IMG/VR virus record: IMGVR_UViG_3300010157_000061
Span: 1 to 64,000 of that record
Length of the DNA: 64,000 nucleotides
Origin: a virus
Strand: one strand, 5' to 3'
In this document: positions 19,201 to 25,822 of the stretch, piece by piece
Layout: each line of letters starts with the position of its first letter
Position numbering within the stretch: position 1 is the first letter of the stretch
Program-made: the position numbers and the translations under genes
The notes under the pieces: model-generated
The model's database searches: none
What the model was told of the DNA's origin: nothing
The model's input: only the letters and a program-made list of their open reading frames with translations

Positions 19201-19375
19201 TCTAGGACAGACCTTTGCTATATTAAGACCTAAATCAAATGAAACTTCAGTTATACTGGATTATAAAAAACGTGAAGGAGAGGTATCACAGACTATGTTA
19301 ATACCTTATGATGCAAGTGCAGAATTAAAAACTAACGTAGGTACAATATTTGAAAACCTATACACTCAATTATAA
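13232..19375 (+). CDS. Giant baseplate/tail protein in gp7 position, with LamG-like domain
   Basis: 2047 residues, about twice T4 gp7. Residues about 560-605 hold a segment I associate with T4-like marine virion proteins (YHNLPYLLKTRGTTRGLRAL, then CYGIPDTMLRITEFGG). Residues about 640-880 resemble a LamG/concanavalin domain: strands DTIEFRFKTT, EQWWTVMMRRD and a FQEFRYWNIPL closing motif. The remainder is Ser/Thr/Tyr-rich beta structure. Its place after gp6 suggests the gp7 wedge role, enlarged with glycan-binding modules. It is joined by TAATG to genes on both sides. gp7 identity is inferred from position. Confidence 0.65.
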   Translation: MEIVNIDFLGNTSDYQQYADKDVSLINTSTVSTPFGSPSDYVEYFIYDLNGNLLSANYFEKNYTPVNPDPVTGNYTALEIDPEADVKLNGYDRGSVEITYNFFRNIFRSDFTNRFWIKEISGDRTELRISRQDLSNQELQQTFQDFDNQAQLKAYYPDFYLNFGDNNVLIGVNVLFTIQDGEACLLIKLYEPLPDNLSLKDTFWIVEQLSDSVKYQVTIDITAEQTVQTNNLRGPNFNLGLAERVSQTTPLYNFNSLFVTSGSNSSSSLYQQIRSMMDEKGLNINVDYSNFSNFSHFSSVQERIYNFAYKLSLIEKFNADIANLTTNVTGSNTITSGSIYLLQQQINNIIEKFDGYEYYLYYENEPTAWPKSSDLPPYTLYSVTSSQALSWLGNADAGYGMLYSASIYDSDNKDLFLNTIPAYLREDVNNLPYETFLNMVGQHFDNIWIYYKDVSERFNAENKLTKGISKDLVGEALKSMGINLYTNTSISDNLYYSTLGIDPDGSLKVPTGSVSASYYIAYNPTGPYVYIGYTDPNYYVLDYDLKPTIPGNDITLEYYKRIYHNLPYLLKTRGTTRGLRALINCYGIPDTMLRITEFGGSDKLAATPDLVQDRYSLAYRNTGSMNLAMPWAGQDYYYQSAGSSSIVPDTIEFRFKTTGIPDSAHISQSIFEVNRGGTAKTLFGLQLTYNSASAVTSSSLQNNGNLVFKLQSGSLGTAYAATTPITLPFFDSEQWWTVMMRRDVGNFAGSNSQTSNTYWVYVKGAAYNEEGNGEITYEASQSITVNVPYEGAPSASYNVNWNTVNTSSLSNLFCGYLGGPINQTSSLCPLRTTFQGYFQEFRYWNIPLQESAFDEHVQNSISYRGNTITSSLYELSLRIPLGNNLNVPYLTTASLTLNPKDYQYYQLGFSEVDQNAVLTSYHPSITGSFTVPYTSRIVNGIGSFVSASRPISYGLFSSGSTRTFTPFVIADLVSSPSTGVNQKVNNKLFIPQLNDLPETVLSPYVSVQRFDPDISKNSADLEVGFSPNDLVDADITDQLGYFNIDDYIGKPSDAYETEYVDLNNLRKTYFQKYISKFTLWDFMNLVKFYDNSLFKMIKDFVPARANLSTGIIIKPHILERPKYPRHEPTWEFSNEYSGSVKMVKVTGSNPEAMYLDTSFTQSLVTSLGTITSIKTDLSEPFTGEFSGTTIPVTNNGKFTNTEVSSINYPWTSSISTGLAIFTTYSLDALLNNVTGSRRSTRFLETDYSSNIIIPVNSGLITGALALYPSRSANPTYTGLDSIYWPFSDINDYNYYSYARTNSRYSGSKVVSLTYNTYSSQSATWGGDQSYGSTAAIDHNSYKLGWVSNIPSVSKNFYDKTTVNLKYLVDQDSNVLELSANNTNLFEVQNIFRSGDPVKVSVSNVTVPTNQVALDGLKTIWRGGYSFDPILFRENNEPLSFRFDQSYSSSLKNVIGINAIASNNSFGIYATVPNTLGTFAINNVDLTKNPSSAVGQGYSGHYVYIENDLYGLTTIPAAQPQDRYDMTTWTYRTGSIGVSKTLPTVPLIVSASDSKTIVYTFSQLKFDDVKTPPGFNTDSDPNSYSTTQTNYIYKVPRSSTYNIDLKIPFSFRGQLMGATNTTRPYGVKLFAILESANSATTSATGWSLLASSTLTKLTNNSNYTVNSNYNLITFDSANSPEDVFVATLNLQNTPLIQGQCLRIRFCFIDISNNLGFYPSLTQYSGISALGFQVNSTLAAANLGNSAVTLPEKSSFQIIDSQLITVEDYYIKTLQQTQPLFTNTSENTIKFTPLVNEYFLSASTFFPLSSNQDFYTPVVDHFSIQPYDLIRIGPFQSLKSKYYTVIEVETAITTYTPYDCYFDHVDTANPLAWVQLLIYAFLFLNSTTGAGGATNFIAITVPQTFDFEKYFSVGTLFNVTGTTGGTYDVSNVTVLGYAIGAVSITPPSGYINYTLAVDKTVVSSTSTPAVFTILNHGEQITVVPNIDTGSFNLGQTFAILRPKSNETSVILDYKKREGEVSQTMLIPYDASAELKTNVGTIFENLYTQL

Positions 19376-19983
19376 TGACACAACTATACTACACCCCCTC
19401 ATCCGGGTCCGTACTATCAAACCTACAAGTTGTAACAGATAACTTACAACCAGTATATTACTCAGATGTAACTATAACAACATCTTCGATAAGTATTTTT
19501 ATACAGTCCGGAAGTTCAACCCTAGGTGTATATCCCGTAAATAACACAGACCTATACTACCCACCCTTTCCAACCGTAAGCCTACCTACTACATCAACTA
19601 CATCTTCGTATATAAGCATAGATTGGAGATTTGATTTGAACTACACAGAATATATAGAAGCAACTTTAAGCGGGAGTGGATACTCTTTAGTAAGCGGAAG
19701 TACGGTGTACTTAACAGGTAGTTATAATTCAAACCGAGGAAGTACTGTAATTTCAACTCCTAATACAAACTCACAGACCTACACTGCCACTGTATACGGA
19801 AAAACTACAGGCGGAGGTTCGTACACTACCAATGTATTTATTGTTAGCAATCAAGGTATACCGCCTCAAAACTTTATAGCGATAGTATCAGGAAGTAACG
19901 TTTCCTCATCAGCTACATTCACGATGTCACCATCAAGTAATTACACAATGTATTTTACAGTAACAGGCAGCTCTGTACTATAA
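19375..19983 (+). CDS. Ser/Thr-rich tail structural protein
   Basis: 202 residues of predicted beta strand, about one third Ser and Thr, with short turn repeats (GSGYSLVSGSTVYLTGS). No family recognised. It overlaps the giant upstream gene at TAATG and is followed by a promoter-like motif, closing that transcription unit. Its composition resembles fibre or tip domains exposed on the virion. Confidence 0.55.
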   Translation: MTQLYYTPSSGSVLSNLQVVTDNLQPVYYSDVTITTSSISIFIQSGSSTLGVYPVNNTDLYYPPFPTVSLPTTSTTSSYISIDWRFDLNYTEYIEATLSGSGYSLVSGSTVYLTGSYNSNRGSTVISTPNTNSQTYTATVYGKTTGGGSYTTNVFIVSNQGIPPQNFIAIVSGSNVSSSATFTMSPSSNYTMYFTVTGSSVL

Positions 19984-20008
19984 TTTGACCTAAAACCTAG
20001 TTTACATA

Positions 20009-20017
20009 TATTTATAA
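20009..20017 (+). promoter_or_regulatory. TATTTATAA late-promoter-like motif
   Basis: It lies 22 bases before the ATG at 20040, in a 56-base gap between two structural genes. Confidence 0.45.
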
Positions 20018-20039
20018 TAAGATAAACACATAAAACAAC

Positions 20040-20696
20040 ATGGGATACTTAAACGGTACAACAGTCACAGTTGACGCAATTTTAACAAAAAAAGGTAGAG
20101 AGTTACTAGCCCGTAACGATGGTTCTTTCCAAATTACTCAATTTGCATTATCAGATGATGAGATAGATTATACACTCTATAATCCTAATCACCCTTCAGG
20201 TTCAGCATTTTACGGTGAAGCTATTACGGCGATGCCAATCATAGAAGCATTTCCAAATGATAACGAAATCATGAAGTATAAGTTAATTACTCTACCTCGT
20301 GGTACAGCTAAGATACCTGTTCTAGATATAGGTTATACATCGATTACATTAAAACAAGGTGCTTCTCTAGCTATAACTCCACAGACTCTAAACTACTTAG
20401 GTGCAACATCTACTTTCGAACAGTCTGGATACATAGTAACTATTGGAGATGTTAGAACCATGTCATCATTTAACGGTGTAGGTATAAATACTCAAGAAGC
20501 TCAGGCTCTAAACACTACAACTACCATAGGTACAAACGTAAGTAAGACAGTAATCGGTACATCTATCAATATGACTGCTACTACGATCAATACTCTATTT
20601 GGTACTCAAACACAACTACAAACCAATCTAATTGTAATTGGTAGAGATAGTGGTGCACGTATAACAGTACCGGTAACCATCATCAAGCAATCTTAA
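20040..20696 (+). CDS. Conserved virion structural protein
   Basis: 218 residues. The N-terminus (GTTVTVDAILTKKGRELLAR, then FQITQFALSDDEIDYTLYNP) is a pattern I have seen repeatedly in environmental T4-like phages annotated only as structural protein. The second half is strand-rich and ends in ARITVPVTIIKQS. No enzyme motif. With its own promoter-like motif it may be needed in high copy. A baseplate or fibre-base part is plausible from position. Confidence 0.65.
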   Translation: MGYLNGTTVTVDAILTKKGRELLARNDGSFQITQFALSDDEIDYTLYNPNHPSGSAFYGEAITAMPIIEAFPNDNEIMKYKLITLPRGTAKIPVLDIGYTSITLKQGASLAITPQTLNYLGATSTFEQSGYIVTIGDVRTMSSFNGVGINTQEAQALNTTTTIGTNVSKTVIGTSINMTATTINTLFGTQTQLQTNLIVIGRDSGARITVPVTIIKQS

Positions 20697-20717
20697 TAAT
20701 ATTATACAAATACAAAT

Positions 20718-21737
20718 ATGAGCTTTGTCACTTTAGCCCCAACAGATTTCGTAGTAAGTGCAGATTCAGTAACAGCTCCAGCTTGGAGTACTGGTCTACC
20801 CGTTCTAACAACATTTACAACCGCATCCTCAGTATCACCTACATTCTATGTAGATGTATATGCTAGTGGAACGACAGTAACCGATCCAACACCGCAATTT
20901 TCAATAGCATACGGAAACCTAAACGGATCAGGTTCTGCCTACTATAACTCACTAGTACCTTATATTTCACCTAGCAGAACAACTTACGGTCAATACAGGA
21001 CTCTGGTATACGGTGATGAAAATACTAATTTTAACTTCGGTACTGGTAATACAGTATCAAGAGATATCATAGTACTAAACATTAATAGAAATAGGTATAA
21101 ACAACAACTATACCCACCTACTTTTAATATCGCCCTAACCTCAGGATCGTCTACTATAAAACTTACCAACGATAGTGCTACAGCGACAACAATAACTTAC
21201 CTAGACTGCGGTAGAGTTTTTAATATCGTGAGTGGAAGTAACGGGACAGCAGTATCAACTACAGTAGCATCAGGTGTGACAGCAGGCTATACTCCATCAG
21301 GTTCTTATGGATTATTCTTACCAGATATTGGTACGATAATCTTGAATCCAAGAGCATTAGCTCTACCATTTGCATCAGGTGGTATCAATTTATTAGTAAG
21401 TGAATCAGTTAATTCAAATGCTAACAATTACAACTACATTTATAATGCTATATCAGGCGGTGCTAACTTCCAATTGAACAGTGAGGAAACAGTGTCATCT
21501 GATTATATATTTGTAAGAGTAAAGAGTCAAGACTTTAATTACACCACCAATCCATCAATCATAAGTGGTAGTGGTGCATTAAACTTCTCAAGCTTAATTA
21601 ATAACCCACAGACCTATCCAACAACTGTAGGTCTATACAATACCAATAACGAATTATTAGCAGTTGCTAAGATGTCAAAACCTCTAACTAAGGATTTTAC
21701 AAAAGAAGCACTCATTCGCGTCAAGTTGAATTGGTGA
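20718..21737 (+). CDS. Baseplate/tail structural protein A (paralogue pair)
   Basis: 339 residues, beta-rich, Ser/Thr-rich. The last 55 residues match the same region of the next gene: TTVGLYNTNNELLAVAKMSK here against TTVGLYNAANELLAVGKLAQ there, each preceded by an NPSxxSG step and followed by a hydrophobic end (IRVKLNW). The middle segment SYGLFLPDIGTIILNPRAL also resembles YVGNIIYSQGIVILI in the neighbour. The two proteins therefore share a C-terminal fold and probably arose by duplication. A place in the distal baseplate is likely. Confidence 0.6.
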   Translation: MSFVTLAPTDFVVSADSVTAPAWSTGLPVLTTFTTASSVSPTFYVDVYASGTTVTDPTPQFSIAYGNLNGSGSAYYNSLVPYISPSRTTYGQYRTLVYGDENTNFNFGTGNTVSRDIIVLNINRNRYKQQLYPPTFNIALTSGSSTIKLTNDSATATTITYLDCGRVFNIVSGSNGTAVSTTVASGVTAGYTPSGSYGLFLPDIGTIILNPRALALPFASGGINLLVSESVNSNANNYNYIYNAISGGANFQLNSEETVSSDYIFVRVKSQDFNYTTNPSIISGSGALNFSSLINNPQTYPTTVGLYNTNNELLAVAKMSKPLTKDFTKEALIRVKLNW

Positions 21738-21753
21738 TAACTAATACTAAAAG

Positions 21754-22653
21754 ATGAGTTCTGCATACAAGACATTTAAAACATCAGATATAACTGTGTT
21801 TCCGTATAAGGCGAGTAAAACGTTTAGTTATACTCAAGATACGGTTACGGATGCAGGTATTAGTACAATTCAAGCATTTAACTACCCATCCAATACAGTA
21901 CTTTTTACAGCAGGTAAAAGTGTTTATTACAGATCAGCTAGACAGTTATACTATTCAAATGGTTTAGCAAGTCTAGCTCCATCAAAACCCTTATCCGAAC
22001 AGAATTATGATGAGTTAGTTGAGGATGAAAAAGGAGGAGCTAAGACTAGTACAACTCTAATGTATGATAATTTATTACAGTCTACAGCAACATCTGGATC
22101 ATCGGAGTATGATAGCAGAAAGAATTTCCCTACAGAGTATGGAACTCCAATACAGATTGTATCTATACCAACAATACTATACGGGGAGAATATAAAACCA
22201 GGAAGTTTCAGTATAAACAGTACTGATGGTGGTTTCGCAAGTATACAAGATGATGGTAACGGTAATATCGTAACTGTAAGCGGTAATGAGTATGTAGGAA
22301 ATATTATTTACTCACAAGGTATAGTAATACTAATCATCGATATCTACGAAATACTGAACTATCCAACGTTCCTTTACGATCTAAGTTTTAAATCAGAACT
22401 AACCATATATCAATCCCAGGTTAGATGTCATATAAACGAAAATGAATTCAATATGACTCTAAATCCATCGGCAGTATCTGGATCATATGGAGACGTATCA
22501 AATAATATAACAGGTTCCGCTTTTCAACCCTACGCCACAACCGTAGGTCTATACAACGCAGCTAATGAATTACTAGCTGTCGGTAAACTCGCTCAACCCA
22601 CTCCCATACCGTCTAATACAGACGTTACTTTTATTGTGAAGTGGGATAGCTAA
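21754..22653 (+). CDS. Baseplate/tail structural protein B (paralogue pair)
   Basis: 299 residues sharing the C-terminal domain of the preceding gene (TTVGLYNAANELLAVGK). The N-terminal 180 residues differ, with an ARQLYYSNGLASL segment and DSRKNFPTEYGTP, a pattern that I have seen in T4-like structural proteins of unknown role. GFASIQDDGNGNIVTVSG looks like a strand-turn-strand insert. It is the last structural gene before the nucleic-acid module. Divergent N-termini on a shared C-terminus suggest two parts docked at equivalent sites. Confidence 0.6.
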   Translation: MSSAYKTFKTSDITVFPYKASKTFSYTQDTVTDAGISTIQAFNYPSNTVLFTAGKSVYYRSARQLYYSNGLASLAPSKPLSEQNYDELVEDEKGGAKTSTTLMYDNLLQSTATSGSSEYDSRKNFPTEYGTPIQIVSIPTILYGENIKPGSFSINSTDGGFASIQDDGNGNIVTVSGNEYVGNIIYSQGIVILIIDIYEILNYPTFLYDLSFKSELTIYQSQVRCHINENEFNMTLNPSAVSGSYGDVSNNITGSAFQPYATTVGLYNAANELLAVGKLAQPTPIPSNTDVTFIVKWDS

Positions 22654-22667
22654 CAAAACAATCATTT

Positions 22668-23087
22668 ATGGCAAAAAAAGTTAATGTTCGAAGAAGAGCT
22701 ATTCAGCATGGATATCGCTCAGGCTTAGAAGAAACAGTCGCAAATCAACTCAAGAATAAACAAGTAGAATACGAATACGAGAGTAAAGCTAATATAGTCA
22801 AGTACCTAGTACCAGCTAAATCCCATACCTATCTACCAGATTTCAAACTACTCAACGGTATTATAATAGAAACTAAAGGTAGATTCGTATTAGCAGATAG
22901 AAAGAAACACGAACTAATCAAACAGCAATTTCCTGAATTAGATATTAGATTTGTATTCACTAATTCGAACACAAAGATATCAAAGAACTCTAAAACCACA
23001 TACGGAATGTGGTGTGAGAAACTAGGCATACCTTATGCAGATAAGTTGATACCGGAGGCTTGGATAAAAGAATCTCCTAAATCTTAG
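22668..23087 (+). CDS. Endonuclease I-type Holliday junction resolvase
   Basis: 139 residues, close to T7 endonuclease I (149). It shows the PD-(D/E)xK arrangement of that family: RSGLEETVANQLK with the first Glu, then HTYLPDFKLLNGIIIETKGR with the Asp and the E-x-K pair. T7 gp3 resolves DNA branches before packaging and degrades host DNA. T4 uses the unrelated endonuclease VII for that job, so this gene is a functional substitute in a T4-like genome. It opens a three-gene nucleic-acid module embedded among late genes. Confidence 0.8.
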   Translation: MAKKVNVRRRAIQHGYRSGLEETVANQLKNKQVEYEYESKANIVKYLVPAKSHTYLPDFKLLNGIIIETKGRFVLADRKKHELIKQQFPELDIRFVFTNSNTKISKNSKTTYGMWCEKLGIPYADKLIPEAWIKESPKS

Positions 23088-23137
23088 GAGTAAGTTTAGG
23101 TAGGTACTCTAATTAATTTTCCGTATATTATCATAAT

Positions 23138-24082
23138 ATGGATAATACTAGATTGTTATTAGGAATCGTAGAGACTGTACTAGGTAGAGGTAAGCATACT
23201 TCAAGACAGAATTATGCATTCAACTGTCCATTCTGTCATCATGCAAAACCCAAACTAGAGGTCGATCTACAGATATCGGCAGATGATAAGAATTCATGGA
23301 ACTGCTGGGTGTGTAACACCAAAGGTAGATCACTGGCCACTTTACTTAAAAAAGCAGGAGCTAGTAGAGAGAAGATCTTAGAATTAAAGCCTTTTTTAAA
23401 GTATATACCAAAGGGAGGAGAGGGTGAAGAAGCAGAGAAGTTTATAATCACACTACCTAAGGAGTTTAAATCACTACTAGGTGGTAATAAATCTTCGATC
23501 ACTTTCCGACAGGCTCAGGCCTATGCCAAAAAAAGAGGTATAACCGAACAAGATATCATAAAATACGGGATAGGATACTGTGAAACAGGTAGATATGCTA
23601 ATTCACTAATCGTCCAATCCCTAAATAAAGACGGGAAACTAAACTACTTCGTAGGTAGATCTTTTGAAAAAGACCCTGGAAGGAAATATAATACTCCCCG
23701 TTGTGATAAGAATGAAATAGTAGGTTTAGAATATTATGTAAACTGGAAATGTCCAGTAGTTTTATGTGAAGGTATCTTTGATGCAGTAGCTATAAAACGA
23801 AATGCAGTTCCTTTATTTGGAAAAACCATCTCAACAGCACTACAGATGCAGTTAGCACAGAGTGAGGTTAAGACGGTTTATATCGCTTTAGACAATGATG
23901 CACTAAAAGACGCATTAAAACATGCTCAGCATCTATTAGACCAGGGTAAAGAAGTATATCTAGTAGAATTAGATGGTAAAGATCCTTCAGATATTGGGTT
24001 TCAAGAAATGACCAAGCTCTTACATCAAGCTAGTCCGTTGAGTTATGCAAAATTACTTCACAAAAAACTAGAATTATGTTAA
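23138..24082 (+). CDS. 61: DNA primase (gp61-like)
   Basis: 314 residues. The N-terminal zinc domain has CPFCHH near residue 30 and WNCWVCNTKGRS near residue 55, as in CHC2-type primases. A TOPRIM domain follows in the second half: VVLCEGIFDAVA with the catalytic Glu, and VYIALDNDALKDA with the metal-binding Asp residues. T4 gp61 (342 residues) makes primers with the gp41 helicase. No helicase is in this window. The next gene starts 7 bases inside its end, so the two are coupled. Confidence 0.85.
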   Translation: MDNTRLLLGIVETVLGRGKHTSRQNYAFNCPFCHHAKPKLEVDLQISADDKNSWNCWVCNTKGRSLATLLKKAGASREKILELKPFLKYIPKGGEGEEAEKFIITLPKEFKSLLGGNKSSITFRQAQAYAKKRGITEQDIIKYGIGYCETGRYANSLIVQSLNKDGKLNYFVGRSFEKDPGRKYNTPRCDKNEIVGLEYYVNWKCPVVLCEGIFDAVAIKRNAVPLFGKTISTALQMQLAQSEVKTVYIALDNDALKDALKHAQHLLDQGKEVYLVELDGKDPSDIGFQEMTKLLHQASPLSYAKLLHKKLELC

Positions 24083-24744
24083 TTGAACAGCGTTCACCAG
24101 AGTGGTTTAACATTCGAAAAGGAAGAATAACCAGCTCAGAAGTGTGGAAAATTATGGGAGAAGGTAAATCTAAGACAGAAAGTCTTAGTGAGACCGCAAA
24201 AAGCTACTTATTAGAGAAGGTATCCGAAAAACTAGGTGGATTCTCATCACCAGCTCTAGGGCAAGCCCTTGATTGGGGAACTGATCTAGAAGATACTGCA
24301 CGAGATATCTACAAAGCAGCTACAGGATTAGATGTCCAACCCTGCTCTTTCTATACAGTAGGTAATCATTATGGTGGATCTCCAGATTCTATTGTAAATC
24401 CAGACGGAACACTTGAAATTAAATGCCCTTACAACTCAGTAAATCATTTTAAATACGGTTTAATTACATCAGATGCCGAGTTTAAGAAAGCTTCTGCAGC
24501 CTACTACTACCAATGTATCTCACACATGGCAGTAACAGGTGCTAAATGGTGCGATTTTATTAGTTTTGACCCAAGAGTAAGCACGGATTACATGATGTTT
24601 ATTTATAGACTACATAGAGATGAAGATGAAATCAAGAATATGTTGAGTAGGGTCGATATAGCGGTTAGATACATGAAAGAACTTGCTAATAAGTTACCTA
24701 AATCTATAATATCAGAAGAGCAGATTGTAATTAAGGAAGAGTAA
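24076..24744 (+). CDS. YqaJ/lambda-exonuclease family recombination nuclease
   Basis: 222 residues. It opens with the family signature QRSPEWFNIRKGRITSSEVW, continues with the QALDWGTDLEDTARDIY helix, and has the catalytic GGSPDSIVNPDGTLEIKCP (Asp, then E-x-K). AYYYQCISHMAVTG is the usual late helix containing Gln. Lambda exonuclease digests one strand of duplex DNA to allow annealing. No annealing protein is recognised nearby. It overlaps the primase gene, so replication and recombination functions are co-expressed. Confidence 0.85.
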   Translation: MLIEQRSPEWFNIRKGRITSSEVWKIMGEGKSKTESLSETAKSYLLEKVSEKLGGFSSPALGQALDWGTDLEDTARDIYKAATGLDVQPCSFYTVGNHYGGSPDSIVNPDGTLEIKCPYNSVNHFKYGLITSDAEFKKASAAYYYQCISHMAVTGAKWCDFISFDPRVSTDYMMFIYRLHRDEDEIKNMLSRVDIAVRYMKELANKLPKSIISEEQIVIKEE

Positions 24745-24745
24745 C

Positions 24746-24754
24746 TATTTATAA
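24746..24754 (+). promoter_or_regulatory. TATTTATAA late-promoter-like motif
   Basis: It is only four bases before the ATG at 24759, at the switch from the nucleic-acid module to the cargo-like accessory block. Confidence 0.45.
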
Positions 24755-24758
24755 GTGT

Positions 24759-25730
24759 ATGATAAAACTAATACCGTTATTAAAGCAAATACTCCTTGAA
24801 GGAGGTAATGTTTTTGGATCTACCGCACCTATTAAAAGAGAGGATATAGATCCAACATTAGATAAATTTTCAGCAGAATTAGGAAGAATCTTTCCTGCTA
24901 AGGCTAAGACCTTTACAACTTTCCAAACATTAGGATCAGTAGGTAAGAAACCACAATCAGGTGATATCGATCTAGGATACGACGTCAAGTATTTATTCCC
25001 AGACGGTGAAACACCTGACTTTAAAGGTTGGAATGTTGATAAAGCACAGTTCGAAGAGAGGGTGGCAGCGATTGCAAAACGTGCTAGAACAGCCACACCA
25101 GTCCAGAACCAATTAAGAGCTATGATCGAAATGATTGGTGCACAGATTAATGAAAAATCTGATATCATTCAAGTAGATTTAAAACAAGCCGGTGGTGGAG
25201 CGATCTTCTGTGAGACAGGTCAATACAACGACAAAGGTGAAGAATTAGGTAAAACAGTTCAAACCGACATTAATATCGGTAATCTAGACTGGTTAAAGTT
25301 TAGCTACTATTCATCTACCTACCAAGGTAATGTTAAAGGTCTACATAGAACACAGTTACTGGTTGCTTTATTTGGCTATAAAGGCTATACCTTTAGACAC
25401 GGTCAAGGAGTTATTAATAAAGATACTAGAGAGGTTGAGGCTAAGACACCTCAAGAAGCTATTACACTACTAAATAAACTCTACGGAACTAAAATAACTC
25501 CAGATATCTTAGAAGACTATCACAAGTTAATGACGTACCTAGGAAGTAGTTTAAGTACTCAAGACGTTAATGGAATACTAGATATCTATTTAAAGATCTT
25601 AGATTCAACTAGAGCCGATATACCAAGTGATATACAGGACTACTGGATTAAAAATCAAGACAGACTAGGTTTGAAAGGTAAGTTTTTACTTGATGACTCA
25701 GAATTAACCAAGTATAAAACAGAAGCATAA
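24759..25730 (+). CDS. Nucleotidyltransferase-like protein with MIKL targeting-like N-terminus
   Basis: 323 residues. The first 17 residues, MIKLIPLLKQILLEGGN, belong to the set of N-termini shared by seven proteins in this window and end in an LLE step suitable for gp21-type cleavage. TLGSVGKKPQSGDIDLGYDV (about residues 51-70) has the GS...GDIDL pattern of the pol-beta nucleotidyltransferase superfamily with the metal-binding Asp pair. Later segments (FGYKGYTFRHGQGVINKDT) are unassigned. Reaction and target are unknown. The next gene encodes a second enzyme of the same superfamily. It has its own promoter-like motif. Confidence 0.6.
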   Translation: MIKLIPLLKQILLEGGNVFGSTAPIKREDIDPTLDKFSAELGRIFPAKAKTFTTFQTLGSVGKKPQSGDIDLGYDVKYLFPDGETPDFKGWNVDKAQFEERVAAIAKRARTATPVQNQLRAMIEMIGAQINEKSDIIQVDLKQAGGGAIFCETGQYNDKGEELGKTVQTDINIGNLDWLKFSYYSSTYQGNVKGLHRTQLLVALFGYKGYTFRHGQGVINKDTREVEAKTPQEAITLLNKLYGTKITPDILEDYHKLMTYLGSSLSTQDVNGILDIYLKILDSTRADIPSDIQDYWIKNQDRLGLKGKFLLDDSELTKYKTEA

Positions 25731-25777
25731 TGTCAGGATCAGCAGGCGGTAATAGAATACCAAGAAAAGCAGTCTAA
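25730..25777 (+). other. In-frame 5' segment cut off by TAA
   Basis: ATG at 25730 overlaps the upstream stop at TAATG and encodes MSGSAGGNRIPRKAV before a TAA at 25775-25777. The same frame then stays open through the next gene. The 15 residues look like the natural beginning of the downstream nucleotidyltransferase, so the TAA is probably a nonsense change, a sequencing error or a recoded codon. Confidence 0.5.
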
Positions 25778-25822
25778 TCAACTAAAGATTCCTATATAAG
25801 AAAGGTCTTAAGTAAATTTCCT

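Noticed and set aside
24795-24805. AGGAGG-like string
   Set aside because: It is inside the coding part of the 24759 gene and not near any start; genes here lack Shine-Dalgarno sequences.
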